Shown piece by piece: positions 13,838-26,057 of a DNA stretch of 64,000 nucleotides (position 1 is the first letter of the stretch; each line of letters starts with the position of its first letter). The translations under genes were made by a program, and so were the position numbers. The stretch is from NCBI GenBank assembly GCA_905221605.1, contig CAJNDS010002505.1, forward strand, positions 186,001-250,000. Reading direction: 5' to 3'. The notes under the pieces are model-generated. The model was not told the DNA's origin. It did no database searches and saw only the letters and a list, made by a program, of their open reading frames with translations. The DNA comes from Symbiodinium natans. Lineage: Eukaryota > Sar > Dinophyceae > Suessiales > Symbiodiniaceae.

Positions 13838-14165
13838 TCAAACTGAGACACCCGCCTGCTTCAAAAGGGCAAGAAAAGTCTCTTTTTTTCGTCTGTTGGC
13901 GCCGGCAGTCTCGCAGATATTCATACACATTCTGAACGAGACAGCATCTCTTTCCTTAGACAGCGTGACTCTCTCAAACTCGCGAATTGCATCCAAGAAA
14001 TCTTCTGGAGCACTCTCCTGGCCCATTCTCGACGCATTTCCGACATTGGAACCCTTCGCTTGCCTTGCAGCCTCGTGGAGCATGCGTGGGATTTCCCTTT
14101 GTGCAGAAGCTGCCGGAGGCCAAATTCGCCAAAGTGCTTGCTTCGAAAAATAAGAGCTCTGAAGA
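13838..14165 (-). CDS. Candidate C-terminal exon, unknown product
   Basis: A ~105-codon open block ends in TGA at 13838-13840. It includes REIPRMLHEAARQAKGSNVG, EDFLDAIREFERVTLSKERD and KETFLALLKQAGVSV. Predicted helices rich in Ala, Glu and Lys look like real protein. An alternative frame over the same DNA also stays open for ~70 codons, so the frame choice is not certain. No family is recognised. Confidence 0.3.
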
Positions 14166-16079
14166 CTGCTTGTTGAATATGTTTTCGCCTCCTGGCAGGC
14201 GCTTGCCATATCCACCACGGATCGGTCTTTGTCAAGAGCCCTTGTGTGCAAAGCCTGTGCCTCTGCAAGCACAATGAGACCTCACTACCACTGCAGACTT
14301 GACTTCCAGCTTCACACTTCTCACAGGCAAATCTAGATTCTCTGCAACTCATTCAGACATGGGGGGGAAGGGTACCTCAAAAACCGTCATCAAATTTCAC
14401 ATCATGTCACGTCGTCATCGGCACGGTTGTGACGACTGTGTCTCTCTGCGGGACCCACATCAAGGCACCGGCGACGAAGGTGTCGCCGATGCGAAGAGTA
14501 ACTGTTCGCGGTGGTTGTGACAGCTCCGTGAGAAAAGGGACAGTCCAAAAACCATGGCAGCTGCGGGAGCTTCCCGCCTTCCTGTCCCTGCTTCAGCTCC
14601 TCTGCTGTGGCAGGCCCAAACCTGAGCCAACAGCAGCCTAGAATCTCCTGAAATGCCCTTTGCCAAAGTGTAGCAACTCAGAATCCAGCATCATGTTGGC
14701 CAAGCCCGCCGAGGTTGGAAGTAGCAGCCGCCGGAGACTCGACCTTGCTGTGGGGCTCAAGGGCTCTATATGGCGCTTCGAAGTGGGGCGTAAAGGAGGA
14801 TATGCATGTCAGAAAACCTTGAAACGAATGCACTTGTTTCGGAATCTTATGACTCTTCGAGGCTTTCGTCCGTCAGGTCATTCGCTTTACCTCATCGCCA
14901 AAAAACCTGGATTCGTCTGCTTGAACAAACCCTGCACGCTGGATGCAGCAGCGAGGGCTCCCCATGGAAGCCATGATCCACAGTCGAACGCGAACATGCT
15001 CCGAACGGCAGCTTCAGGGAGGTCTGCTTCTTCAAACAGCGGGGGGCTTATTTCTTCGGAGCCCCACGAGAACAAGCAGAAGCCTACTTCAACCTACGAA
15101 GTCTTCCAAGGGCCTAGGCTTTGGAGCTAATTTGCCCTTCGGCCACCCAGGCCCACCCGGCAACATTTTTCTCACGCCATTCCTGCCACGGAAATTCGAA
15201 GCGTCGTTCGCCAACGCTCCTGCCCTGACGATGCAACCAGCACGCTGCAGCAGGGCTCCACAACCCAAGAGCGCCTGGCAGCAACGGCACATGGCATGCT
15301 TGTGCGATTGGAACAGCTTCCAATAGTGGGAGGTGCTACATCGGTAGCTGGACATGCAGAGACTCACTGCAGCTGTGTCTGTGTCCCAAAAGAGGAACTA
15401 CGATCCAAAAGCTACGAGAGTCACGCTCTGCAAGGCTCTAAATATGAGCTTCGTCGGTGCGTGTCCTTTACCCTTGCCCCCTCGCCAACATCTGATTGCA
15501 AGCCAGGCATCTTTGTCTCGCACCAATGCTGCGTGGCTTCCCTGGCCAGGAATTTGACAGCCTGCAAGGAAGCAACACAAACCCTGAACCCACAGCTAAA
15601 GCCAAAGCCTCTCATTCATGGGCCTGTCTATGCCTCTGTTCTATCTTTCCTCATCCAGACAGCCAAGGCACAGAAGGACACCTAATCCTGCTGTTCCGCA
15701 AACCCGCCCCCCCAGCCCCTCAAAACTCCGAAATGCCGCCCAACAAGGCCTAAATCACTAAACCTTCGGCTTCTCTTCCGAAGCCAGGGCGCCGCCACCT
15801 GTGACTCACCAGGGCGCAATGCCAGCTTCACAAAGCCTTGGCACTTGCCCACAATTGTTTTGCGGCTTGTGAGCTTTTGGTTCTAGGTCTTGGAACGGAA
15901 GGTCTCGCAAGAGAAGGTTTATGGGACTGGTGCAGCCTGCGTGCCCGATACTTCGCACGTTCCGTTCCTACTACGTCTTGGATTTTCATACTTGCACGAT
16001 GTCGCGATGCCACTGCTGCTATTCAACTACAACGAACGTTGAACGCATTTCTTGAAAGCTTAGCACTGGGCACGGTTCG
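14166..16079. other. No supported gene
   Basis: A plus-strand phrase LYLIAKKPGFVCLNKP near 14880-14930 faintly recalls the RluA pseudouridine-synthase start, but no further motif follows (see rejected items). The rest shows no supportable exon. Confidence 0.2.
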
Positions 16080-18570
16080 CATCGAAAGGTTCCCTGAATG
16101 CCCCCCAAAAAACTAGAAGGCTCCCCGCATATCTCTGCAATTCCGAGCAGCCAAGCAGGAGCCGCCAGGATGCAGTGCCAGAGCTCCGCTCCTGTTGGGA
16201 CAGCAAGAGTTGATGCCCAAAGTGCTCCACAATGCTGGTGGCGATTATTCGGCACATGCAGCACATGCACAGCCGATTCTTAAGGCCGCCGAGGCACGGA
16301 GAAGACCTGCAGAACCTCTTTGCCACAGAACTTCCCTGTGTTACGGATTCGGACTGCCAGCTCGAGCTCGGCATCTGGCTGAAAGGACGCGGAAGAGGAC
16401 ATTGACGGCTGCTTGAGGGTACCAGCAGGTCCTGGCAGTGAACGCGGCGAACGCAGCGAACGCAGCGAACGCAGCGAACGCAGCGAACGCAGCGAATGCC
16501 CCCTATGCCTTCTTGCTGACTCACTCCTCTTGACGACCAGCAGGATGCAATTATTCAAAGGGTCCTTGTAGGTCGGCATCTGAGTATTCGAAGGTGGTGT
16601 AGGTTAAGCCGTGACCGAAGCAGAATTGAGGCGAGATGGACTGGCTCTGGAACCAGCGGTGTCCCACCAGGACACCCTCGGAATAGAAGACCTGTGTTCC
16701 AACTCCAGGATATCGATCAGGCTTGTTCTGGACTGCGGTGTCCTCCAGCTGGTGGGGCCAGGTGGCAGGCAGCCGGCCCGAAGGACCCCAACCCTCACCA
16801 CACAACACCCTAGCCAGCCCCTCGGCAGCCTCCTGGCCACCAAGCCAACATACAGCCACAGCACCCACCAGCTCCAGCAGCTCAGTCGGAAGCTGTTTGG
16901 GGCAGCCCACGTTGAGGCAGAGGATGGTACGCGGCTGCACAGCTGCCACAGCACGAACGAGCTCCAAGCCAGGCTGCCCGAAGCTGTGGTCGTGGCCCTC
17001 GGACTCCGTGTTTTGACCACCGAGGACCACTACAGCGGCATCGGCGCCTCGCGCCAGCTCCGCGGCTTCGGCATGCAGCGCTTCTTCGGAGGCCCAGCTT
17101 TTGGGCCGAAACCCCAAGTGAAGCCTCGAGGGCCGAATGGGCCCCGGGGACCAGAGCACCAAGATGTCAGTCGGGCCAGCGAGCTCCAGCTCCGCGCGGT
17201 ACTCAGCCCCAAGATCCCCCAGGAATCCACCCATTTCCAGGCTCTCGCCATCTCCTTCCACGCTTACAGGCAAAACTGGGCCAAACCCTGGGAATACTGA
17301 CAGTACTGCGTTACTGAAATTATCGCTCTTTTTCCACGACAAGTTTGTGAAAGTTCATAAGAGCATCGCCCAAACGGGCGACACCAACACCTGCCAACGT
17401 TTCCCGGAGGCTCCCACTTCATCGATCAGGCACTCGCCATTCACCAGCAGCCGAAATCGGCCAGTCCCGGCGAGGCTGAGCTGGTGCCGGCCGCTTAGTC
17501 GAGGCGTAAGTTGGCCCTGGTAGCGCACGGCCCAGGCTCCACGGGGCCGGAACTTTCGAGATGGGGGATCCTGGTTGTAGTAGATCCCTGTGAAAAACCC
17601 GAAGTTCAGTGCGTGGATGGTAGCCCGCGCCGCAGGAGGTTGTCCATCCTCCGGAAACAGATCCCAGTGTGCAGTCTCCACAAACTCGGCATGGAGCAAG
17701 CCTTCGGCCATTAGAAGCCAGCACGCAGAAATAGTCGCAGCAGGATTTTGGGCAAGCCACAGTGCTACTCACAGCTAATCGCTACCCGACGTTCGCCGGT
17801 GCGCCTTTAAGCCTACCTCGGTTTCGCTTGTGGTGTCAAATTGTCCGCAGCTAAGGTACCCTGACCCTGCTCTACCCGGAGCTCTGCGGCACTCGGAGGG
17901 GGCAGCAACCGCGTCGAAGCGTCGGTGCCCCGTGCCTCAACGCAGTGTTCACAAGGGGAGAACTCAGGACAGCATTCCATTGATGCAAGCCAGACGCATA
18001 CTGCACTTCAGCTCCAAACCGCCGCTGCAATGCTTCCACCAAGTCCACGGAGCCAGGGTTCTCCTTGCACAAACAAATCTCTCCACAGGAAAAAGTGCAT
18101 CACTAGTGCATCTGTCCTAGCATGAGCATAAGCCAAAAGCATGAACATGGCAGGTACGCTGGACGAGTGATGGCACTTTTAGTTGCTGTCACTCACGTTG
18201 ATACTTCCAGGTCAACTCTAGATTATGGACACGGTCTGTCTGCTGTGCCTCGACCGCAGCGCTTCCACCTGCAAGCAAGAGTGTGCTCTCAGTGCGCTCA
18301 CTCCGCTCCGTTGCACGGTGCTTCTCGGCCTCCCTGGGTTGTCAAGCGCTGGGCGCTGGGCCCCAGCACCACCACGCGCCCACGGCCCAGTGGCAAGGGC
18401 GCTCCTTGACAAGCTAAAAGCTGCCATTGTCCCAAACTGTGTCGAAGATGTGGAGCGATCTGCCCTCCCAGCCTCCGCGTCCTTGGCCGTTCTTAAGGAG
18501 CACCACCGACTCGGCGGCTGCCACAGCCAGAAACTCCCGCAGCTCGGACGAGTTGGGCGAGGCCGCTGGG
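16080..18570 (-). CDS. GH3 C-terminal exons: sandwich, PA14, FnIII-like
   Basis: Blocks in order are as follows. About 18480-18570: LREFLAVAAAESVVLLKN. About 17990-18065: PGSVDLVEALQRRFGAEVQY with a GC donor. About 17410-17711: PA14, with NFGFFTGIYYNQDPP and LAGTGRFRLLVNGECLID. About 16560-17300: the end of PA14, ADAAVVVLGGQNTESEG, HDHSFGQPGLELV, SGRLPATWP and FGHGLTYTTFEYS. About 16310-16410: AELELAVRIRNTGKFCGKEV. About 16080-16220: SSGTASWRLLLGCSELQRY, the typical GH3 C-terminus. Splice sites are approximate. Confidence 0.7.
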
Positions 18571-21500
18571 GCGACAGGCGAACTACCGCGGAGGCCTGGC
18601 AAGTGACCCAGAAAGTTGACAAACCTAGAACAAAGAAGGACGTAATTCAGTTAAAAAGCCCGTGAGGAAAAGCCGAGCGAAACCCCAAATATATACAAAT
18701 AGCGAATATATTTACGTTCTTACTCGTGCGATACTTGCTAAAAAAGATTACACCACCGAAGACCCCAAACAGTCAAAAAGCAGTCAAAGGCACGTCAAAG
18801 AAAGAGTGAAGACAACGGGACACAAAGGGAGACGAAGGGAGACAAAGGGAGACGAGGAGCACAGCAACCCGGCGAAGCCACACACATGAAGGGAGACAAA
18901 GGGAGACAAAGGGAGACAAAGGGAGACAAAGGGAGACAAAGGGAGACAAAGGGAGACAAAGGGAGACAAAGGAAGACAAGGGGAGACAAAGGGAGACAAG
19001 GGCAGACAAGGGGAGACAAAGGGAAACAAAGGGAGACAAAGGGAGACAACGGGAGACAAAGTGAGACAAAGGGAGACAAACGGAGACAAGGGGAGACAAG
19101 GGGAGACAAAGGGAGACAAGGGGAGACCAAGGGAGACAAACGGAGACAAGGGGAGACAAACGGAGACAAAGGGAGACAAGGGGAGACAAAGGGAGACAAA
19201 GGGAGACAAAGGGAGACAAAGGGAGACAAGGGGAGACAAGGGGAGACAAAGGGAGACAAAGGGAGACAAAGGGAGACAAAGGAGACAAAGGGAGACAAGG
19301 GGAGACAAAGGGAGACAAAGGGAGACAAGGGGAGACAAAGGGAGACAAAGGGAGACAAGGGGAGACAAAGGGAGACAAAGGGAGACAAGGGGAGACAAAG
19401 GGAGACAAAGGGAGACAAAGGGAGACAAAGGGAGACAAAGGGAGACAAAGGGAGACAAAGGGAGACAAAGGGAGACAAGGGGAGACAAACGGAGACAAAG
19501 TGAGACAAGGGGAGACAAAGGGAGACAAAGGGAGACAAAGGGAGACAAAGGGAGACAAGGGGAGACAAAGGAGACAAAGGGAGACAAAGGGAGACAAAGG
19601 GAGACAAAGGGAGACAAGGGGAGACAAGGGGAGACAAAGGGAGACAAAGGGAGACAAAGGGAGACAAAGGGAGACAAGGGGAGACAAAGGGACAAAGGGA
19701 GACAAGGGGAGACAAAGGGAGACAAAGGGAGACAAGGGGAGACAAAGGGAGACAAAGGGAGACAAGGGGAGACAAAGGGAGACAAGGGGAGACAAAGGGA
19801 GACAAAGGGAGACAAAGACAAAGGGAGACAAAGGAGACAAGGGGAGACAAAGGGAGACAAAGGGAGACAAGGGGAGACAAAGGGAGACAAAGGGAGACAA
19901 AGGGAGACAAAGGGAGACAAGGGGAGACAAAGGAGACAAAGGGAGACAAGGGGAGACAAAGGGAGACAAAGGGAGACAAAGGGAGACAAAGGGAGACAAG
20001 GGGAGACAAAGGGAGACAAAGGGAGACAAGGGGAGACAAAGGGAGACAAAGGGAGACAAGGGGAGACACAGGGAGACAAAGGGAGACAAAGGGAGACAAG
20101 GGGAGACAAAGAGAGACAAAGGGAGACAAAGGGAGACAAAGGGAGACAAAGGGAGACAAAGGGAGACAAAGGGAGACAAGGGGAGACAAACGGAGACAAA
20201 GTGAGACAAGGGGAGACAAAGGGAGACAAAGGGAGACAAAGGGAGACAAAGACAAAGGGAGACAAAGGGAGAGGGAGACAAAGGGAGACAAAGGGAGACA
20301 AAGGGAGACAAAGGGAGACAAAGGGAGACAAAGGGAGACAAAGGGAGACAAACGGAAACAAAGGGAGACAAAGGGAGACAAGGGGAGACAAAGGGAGACA
20401 AAGGGAGACAAGGGGAGACAAAGGAGACAAGGGGAGACAAAGGGAGACAAAGGGAGACAAGGGGAGACAAAGGGAGACAAAGGGAGACAAGGGGAGACAA
20501 AGGGAGACAAGGGGAGACAAGGGAGACAAACGGAGACAAGGGAGACAAAGGGAGACAAAGGGAGACAAGGGGAGACAAAGGGAGACAAAGGGAGACAAGG
20601 GGAGACAAAGGGAGACAAGGGAGACAAGGGGAGACAAACGGAGACAAGGGGAGACAAAGGGAGACAAAGGGAGACAAGGGGAGACAAAGGGAGACAAAGG
20701 GAGACAAGGGGAGACAAAGGGAGACAAGGGGAGACAAGGGGAGACAAACGGAGACAAGGGGAGACAAAGGGAGACAAAGGGAGACAAGGGGAGACAAAGG
20801 GAGACAAAGGGAGACAAGGGGAGACAAAGGGAGACAAGGGGAGACAAAGGGAGACAAAGGGAGACAAGGGGAGACAAAGGGAGACAAAGGGAGACAAAGG
20901 GAGACAAAGGGAGACAAGGGGAGACAAACGGAGACAAAGGGAGACAAGGGGAGACAAAGGGAGACAAAGGGAGACAAAGGGAGACAAAGGGAGACAAGGG
21001 GAGACAAAGGGAGACAAAGGGAGACAAGGGGAGACAAAGGGAGACAAGGGGAGACAAGGGGAGACAAACGGAGACAAGGGGCGACAAAGGGAGACAAAGG
21101 GAGACAAGGGGAGACAAAGGGAGACAAAGGGAGACAAGGGGAGACAAAGGGAGACAAGGGGAGACAAAGGAGCCCAGGAACCCGGCAACAGTCCTCAGAA
21201 TGTCGGCAATCCTTAAATGAATTTAGAACCCCAACAGTTAGACTGTTTGGGGAAATACAAAAACCTGTTTAGCGATGTTTGGAGAGCATGCAAGATAAAA
21301 TGAAATGTACACGTCTCCAGGCGATAGGACAAAGAAGTAAACACCGTTTGTGTTTGGGCTCGCTTGCAACTCTTCACGCACGAGCCGATGTTTTTAGTTG
21401 GAGGCTGCTGAAGTTGCTGAGGTAGCTGAGGTTGCCGAGGTTGCTGCAATTGCCGAGGTTGCTGTGATTTTTCGATCCTCCCTCCCTCCCTGCCTAGGCG

Positions 21501-23800
21501 CATCATCACTCTGAGGATTGCCAGCGCTCGGGGCTTCGTCATCTCGGCGCGTCCATTGGGATCTCCATGGAAAAGGCGATTCAAGCGATCTTTATAGAAC
21601 ATACCAGGTGCTTCTGGCATTTCCAGATCCAAACCGGCTTCCAGAGAGCCCCAGACACTGTGGGTTCCGGTCCAGTCGCTGATGACGCAGCCCTGGAAGC
21701 CCCACTCACCCCTCAAGATCTCCCGCAAAAGGAAGCGGTTCTCGGAGCAGAAGGTGCCGTTCACGCGGTTGTATCCGGTCATCACGGCCATGCAGCCTGC
21801 TTTGACGGCAGCCTCGAAGGGAACCAGATACACTTCGCGCAGCGCCTTCCTGACAACAAGCTACGGAAAAGAATGCGAAAAGAATGCAAAAAGAATGCAA
21901 AAAAAGACTTGCCCACCCCCGCCCCAGCTAGAAACCAGCAGCCTTGTAAGTAGACCTGTGAGTATAAAGAAAGCCTTGCCCGCTCTGAGCAGGAGCACTC
22001 TGCCCCGTTTTGTACTGCGTATCGTGGACACTGTCCTACTCCTTCCTGTTTGCAGAATGGCTTCACAGCATTGTTTTCCCCACGGATGCACATGATTGCA
22101 CATGCAAAGATGCAAGTCGGCAGGAGACAGACAATGCAACCCAAGTCACGCCATCAGTCACACATGCTGAAGCTAGGACAAGGAAAATTCTAACACCCAA
22201 AAGGACTTGATCCTGACACCCAAAAGGTTCAGAACTGTCGGGGAATCTGTTTGCAAACCGATCTTAACAAAGGAACACCCCCGGTGCCCCAGAGCCCCAA
22301 ACCCTGACTCAACCACTTCTCCGCCCCGTGAGGGCAACCCATACAAGGAGTTACTCTTGAAGGACGTTCCACACCCCAGAATGAGCAAGAGCTGTGCCAA
22401 CTGCAAACTGCAGACCAGATACTCTGACACCTCGGCACTGACATAACTTCGCCGATTCTCCTGGTCGTTGGCAACCAGGTGCTTGACACAGCATGCCACG
22501 CCATTCTCCTTGCGCAGGCAGTGCGCCCGCAAGTTCGATGTAATCCCCGACCGTTTGAAAATGAACGCCGTCTGCATCATTGGCATAGCTTACTTGCGAT
22601 CTATTGCAGAGACAACCGTGGGCATGCGGAATTTGCAGCTCCTTAATACCCTACCTGCCTGGACGCCCTCAATGTACGCTGCCGCTAAGCCAGCTGAGAG
22701 CTGTGGATCCTCAGAGAAGCACTCGAAGTTCCGTCCTGCAGCGTCAGCTCGGGAGAAAGTGGGCCACCAGACTGTGAGAGATCATTCATCCCCCGTGCAT
22801 GGTCCTCCAAGCGGATGACGTTGCAGGTTCACAGTGGGGCCAAGGAGGATGTGGGCACCTTTCACCTTAGCCCAGAAGGCATGCCATGTTCCAGCAACTG
22901 TAGAACTCACAGATGCTCTCAGTCTCACCCGCCTTCGTTTCCTGTCCAAGAACAGCGCCGATCTTCCGACCTGCGCTCAAAGCCAAGAGTGGAGCACCGA
23001 CAGGCGCAGGGCATGCGATATGCTGGCCGAATAACATATGACATTCTCAGATGCTGACACAATTCGCGGTCCCAAGTAGCACCCAATGCAGCACCACAAG
23101 GAACACCTGGATAAAAGGCAAAGGTCGGCTTGACATTCAGACGGCGGTGGTGAACTCGTATGGGCTGTTAGACTAGAACCTGCCATCTGTAGCAGAAGAA
23201 TGTGACCAAATGCGACAAGTCAGCAAAGCCATCAAGCGTAAAAGTTGCAGCGTGCACTGGGGCGTGCACAGGCAGAGCTCAGCCCAGGGATAGGCCCACG
23301 AGCACCACTTGGGCCATCGGTCATTTGCAAGGGCGGGAGGCCCAGCCGAGGTACCCCACCATTGCTCCAGAAGCCTCGCCAAAAAAAAAACATACATATA
23401 TATATATATATATGCTTATTTATTTATTTAAATTTATTTAATGTATATATATATATATATGTATCAGTTGGAATTCAGTTGGATGAAAAGACGGTCGATG
23501 ACTGGCCCTGCAGGGTAACTTGGCGGGACTGACACGAGCAGAGACGAGCAAGCAGACAGTCTCCTCGCCCGGCAATGAGGCTGGCGATCTCGTCAGGGCT
23601 CAGCTGCTGGAGCAGCTCGGATGCCGCCGCATCTGCAGCTGCCCATGCGGTCCAAGCATCGCAGGCTGCATGGGCTGCATGGGCAGCCGGCCAGGGTTCC
23701 AGCGATGCCGGCGATGCCAGCCACCCAGCGTCAACATGCTGCAGCAGTGCCCTTAACAGGGAGCATGATGCAGCACAGCTCGATTCAAGGCTGCTGAAAC
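16080..23800 (-). CDS. Glycoside hydrolase family 3 (beta-glucosidase type) with PA14 insert
   Basis: This is a split gene with about 13-14 exons, transcribed leftwards. It encodes a GH3 enzyme that would release terminal beta-linked sugars from glucosides. Family landmarks occur in the right order. They are VPRLGLPPLQMTDGPSGARG, GAALGATWDREL, KGAHILLGPTVNLQRHPLGG, NFECFSEDP, the KHLVANDQE loop and the nucleophile loop CVISDW. Then come AESVVLLKN, a PA14 domain, the alpha/beta sandwich, FGHGLTYTTFEYS and a fibronectin-III-like end. A PA14 insert inside the second GH3 domain is known in yeast-type beta-glucosidases. The first exon and start codon are uncertain. LLQQLSPDEIASLIAGRGD near 23560-23640 fits the family's first helix. 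No signal peptide could be assigned. All landmark residues needed for activity are present, so the gene looks functional. Confidence 0.85.
16441..16500. repeat. 9-bp minisatellite in a GH3 intron
   Basis: Six to seven copies of GAACGCAGC lie between two GH3 exons. On the minus strand they would read Ser-Leu-Arg, but the family alignment places them in the intron before the FnIII-like exon. Confidence 0.8.
18750..21252 (+). mobile_element. TIR-bounded minisatellite element, expanded copy
   Basis: The left end is CACCACCGAAGACCCCAAAC followed by AGTC (inverted core 18763-18774). The right end is GACTGTTTGGGG at 21241-21252, a perfect 12-bp inverted match to CCCCAAACAGTC. The left boundary phrase is also present at 10719-10739. 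The tail before the right end (AACCCGGCAA, AGAATGTCGGCAATCC, TTAAATGA) matches the short copy at 10721-11071. The interior is a 2.3 kb 10-bp array. The element lies in the GH3 intron between exons ending near 21494 and starting near 18570. Confidence 0.65.
18886..21168. repeat. 10-bp minisatellite GGGAGACAAA, ~225 units
   Basis: Near-perfect tandem GGGAGACAAA/GGGAGACAAG units run with occasional variants (CGGAGACAAA, GTGAGACAAA) and rare units of 9 or 6-7 bp. Because 10 is not a multiple of 3 and the unit has no stop, all three minus frames and parts of the plus frames stay open for up to ~790 codons. They are not genes. The plus strand is almost pure purine plus C. Confidence 0.95.
21494..23366 (-). 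CDS. GH3 N-terminal catalytic-domain exons
   Basis: Exon boundaries inferred from family alignment are about 23290-23366, 23049-23107, ~22972-22933, 22865-22805, 22735-22659, 22508-22423 and 21849 to ~21494. Introns with clear ends are 22866-22932 (67 nt, starts GC, ends AG), 22736-22804 (69 nt, starts GA), 22509-22658 (150 nt, starts GC) and 21850-22422 (573 nt, starts GT). Every following exon begins with G. The last exon carries EVYLVPFEAAVKAG, TGYNRVNGTFCSEN and VISDW, whose Asp is the expected nucleophile. GC and GA donors with AG|G acceptors are a known dinoflagellate trait. Confidence 0.75.
23389..23462. repeat. AT microsatellite with inverted arms
   Basis: (AT)n tracts at about 23392-23413 and 23443-23462 flank a TTTATTTATTTAAATTTA core. 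The arms can pair as a long hairpin. It lies in the GH3 intron between the first and second candidate exons. Confidence 0.75.
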
Positions 23801-26057
23801 TTCTGCACACTTCGGTACTGCCTCAGGCGCCGCTGCGGGCTGCAAATGCTGCAATTCACCGGATCGGACATGGCAAAACCCTCACTGATACATTGCAAGT
23901 TCGCGAGGCTACGCGCTTCGCGCTGAAGGGAAAGTCCAGCTGAGGGCTTGTCAAAACGCTGCTACTAGCTTTGGGCCGAAGCCATGCACGGAGGCTTGGA
24001 GCCCGAGCCTCCGGACGACGGGGGCTCATGAGAGAACGTCGGGCGAGAACGAGCTCAAGCTTCGGCTGATTCACGTGACCGCAGTGCCGAACGAAGCTGC
24101 CCCCTGCATCCCGCCTGGCAAACACAATCCGTCCTGAACCTAAAAACCCACATAAACCCCGCCCTCAAACTAAGCCTAACAGCTCATCCTGCCCTGCTCT
24201 CGCCAAGGCCATGGCCGGTCCGCCTGCGGCACGGAGAAGGCCACAGAGGAGCCGAGCACCTACAGGGGCTTGTGAGTTTTAAGCCTGAGATATGGCAGCT
24301 TTGGTGGGAAAGCGCCTCGCTGCTAAGTCGCTTAGGCACCTTTATGTGGCTCAGGAAGGACAAGGAAGCTTGGGGGCGCAAGCGTGTTTCAGGTGCCCCA
24401 TGCCCCCACGTCCTACCCGCCCTTCCCGGCGCCACCACAACCACTGCCAGCACCATGGCCGTGCGCACCAGCGTCTCCTACAAGCTTCTTGGTGTTTAGG
24501 CGGCTTCGGGTTAACAGAACGGTCTAAAGGGGCCTGGGCGCGATGCGGCTTTACGATGTCGCACTGTGGGCATGTTGCGGTATGGAGTGGCTTAGGTTAG
24601 GATGTCTCAGGGTCAAATGGTTTAGGGGGAATCACGTTCAAGGGGAAACCGTAAGCCGGAAGATATCAGAACAGGAAGCATCAGGAACCTCTTAGCTTGG
24701 TTCACAACTGCAAGAAAATCTGAAAGCGTGAGCCTTGCTGTGTCTACCGCGCTGGCATGATGGCGGCCTCTGCGTCCGACCTAAACGCAGCCGCACGAAC
24801 ATCAAAAGTTGCCAAAACCTGCGATATTGGTGGAGCAAAGACGATGGATGCAAAGGTCTGCTATGCCCGTGATTGTCTTTCATACAAAGATCAGATGAGT
24901 TGGCTGCTTGGCGCCATGGCGACACACCTCTCAGCCATCCTGTCCTATCTGCTTGTGTAGTGGTGCTGCAAGCTACGTGTGCGACTGTTCTAAGAAGCTT
25001 CCGGGCGTGGACTCTTTCTGGGGATTGCCCTCGGCCTTGCGTGGAATGAATGGTTAAACAGCACGACGACTGCGAAACATTCTGCAGCTCTGAGGTGAAG
25101 AAAAGGAGTGAGTCCGAAGCAAAGGGGCGCTAGCAGCTGGATTCAACATCCCACAACCTTTTCTCAGAGGTGCGGGCTCTTGGCACCACACAGCCTTTTC
25201 CAGAGTGCTTTGTTCGAATCTGAAATCATGAATCGCTAGTGCATACTAGCTTTTGATCCCAAAGCCCCTTTTTGCGTAGAGACGCAGATCTCACAGATCC
25301 ACAGCCACAAAGCCTGCATCTGCAAATGTTGGAAGAGGCCCACTCCAGAGCACATCCCAAGTATCTCTTCGAATTTTCTCATTGCGTCTTTGTTTCTGGG
25401 ATTCCTGCTGTGCGGCCTAGTGTTCGCAACTGGGGAGCAGGTTTTTGCAGATGCAGATGTGCAGAAACAGGGAATGCATGTGATGATGACAGCACATTGA
25501 GCCACACTTTCGTCACACGTCAGACTAGCTGAATGTGTTATGAAAGACCCACCCATTCCAGATTGTTCTGCTGCGTAGCATGTCCTGCGTCGAGCAGACG
25601 CATCCCTCAAAATTAAGCGTCCACGGGGCTTATGCCTGAGAACGGAGCAGGCAATTCACAAATTGCAGAATGCTAAGGGGATGAACTTCGATGCCCCGAA
25701 GGCCAGGAACTCTCCTGGCCTTCCTGCTCTTTTCGGGGGGCAGATTCATCGCCAGCTTGGCACACTAAGAGATAAAAGATGCTTCGAAGCACCTGTCAAA
25801 ATCCCACGTTTCAAGCTTGCTCGAATCGGGGTAGGCTTCCTGAAGTGTCCCACACAGCCTACAAGTCTTTTGTCGCCAGTGCACAGTGGAGTCGTAGCAA
25901 GCTTCACGGTCAAACTGACAAAGGCTCAGGCAGACAGACTGCAGCCCAGGATATTAACAGTGAGGGCTCAGTGGGCACAGTTCCCTCTCAAGATCTGAAT
26001 TGGGTTACTACCTGTTACATTGTGGTTTGACGACCTGAGTCGTTCTGGGTACTTGTA
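23801..26057. other. No gene seen
   Basis: I find no supportable exon. A minus ORF at 24184-24468 opens with a hydrophobic MVLAVVVVAPG stretch that could be a signal sequence for the GH3 gene, but nothing links the two. Confidence 0.2.

Noticed and set aside
14860-14980. Possible RluA pseudouridine synthase exon on the plus strand
   Set aside because: Only the short phrase PGFVCLNKP resembles the family. The HRLD motif and catalytic Asp were not found downstream.
18773-21188. Three ~790-codon overlapping minus ORFs and a 719-codon plus ORF
   Set aside because: They are the translation of a stop-free 10-bp tandem repeat in every frame. Composition is purely that of the repeat.
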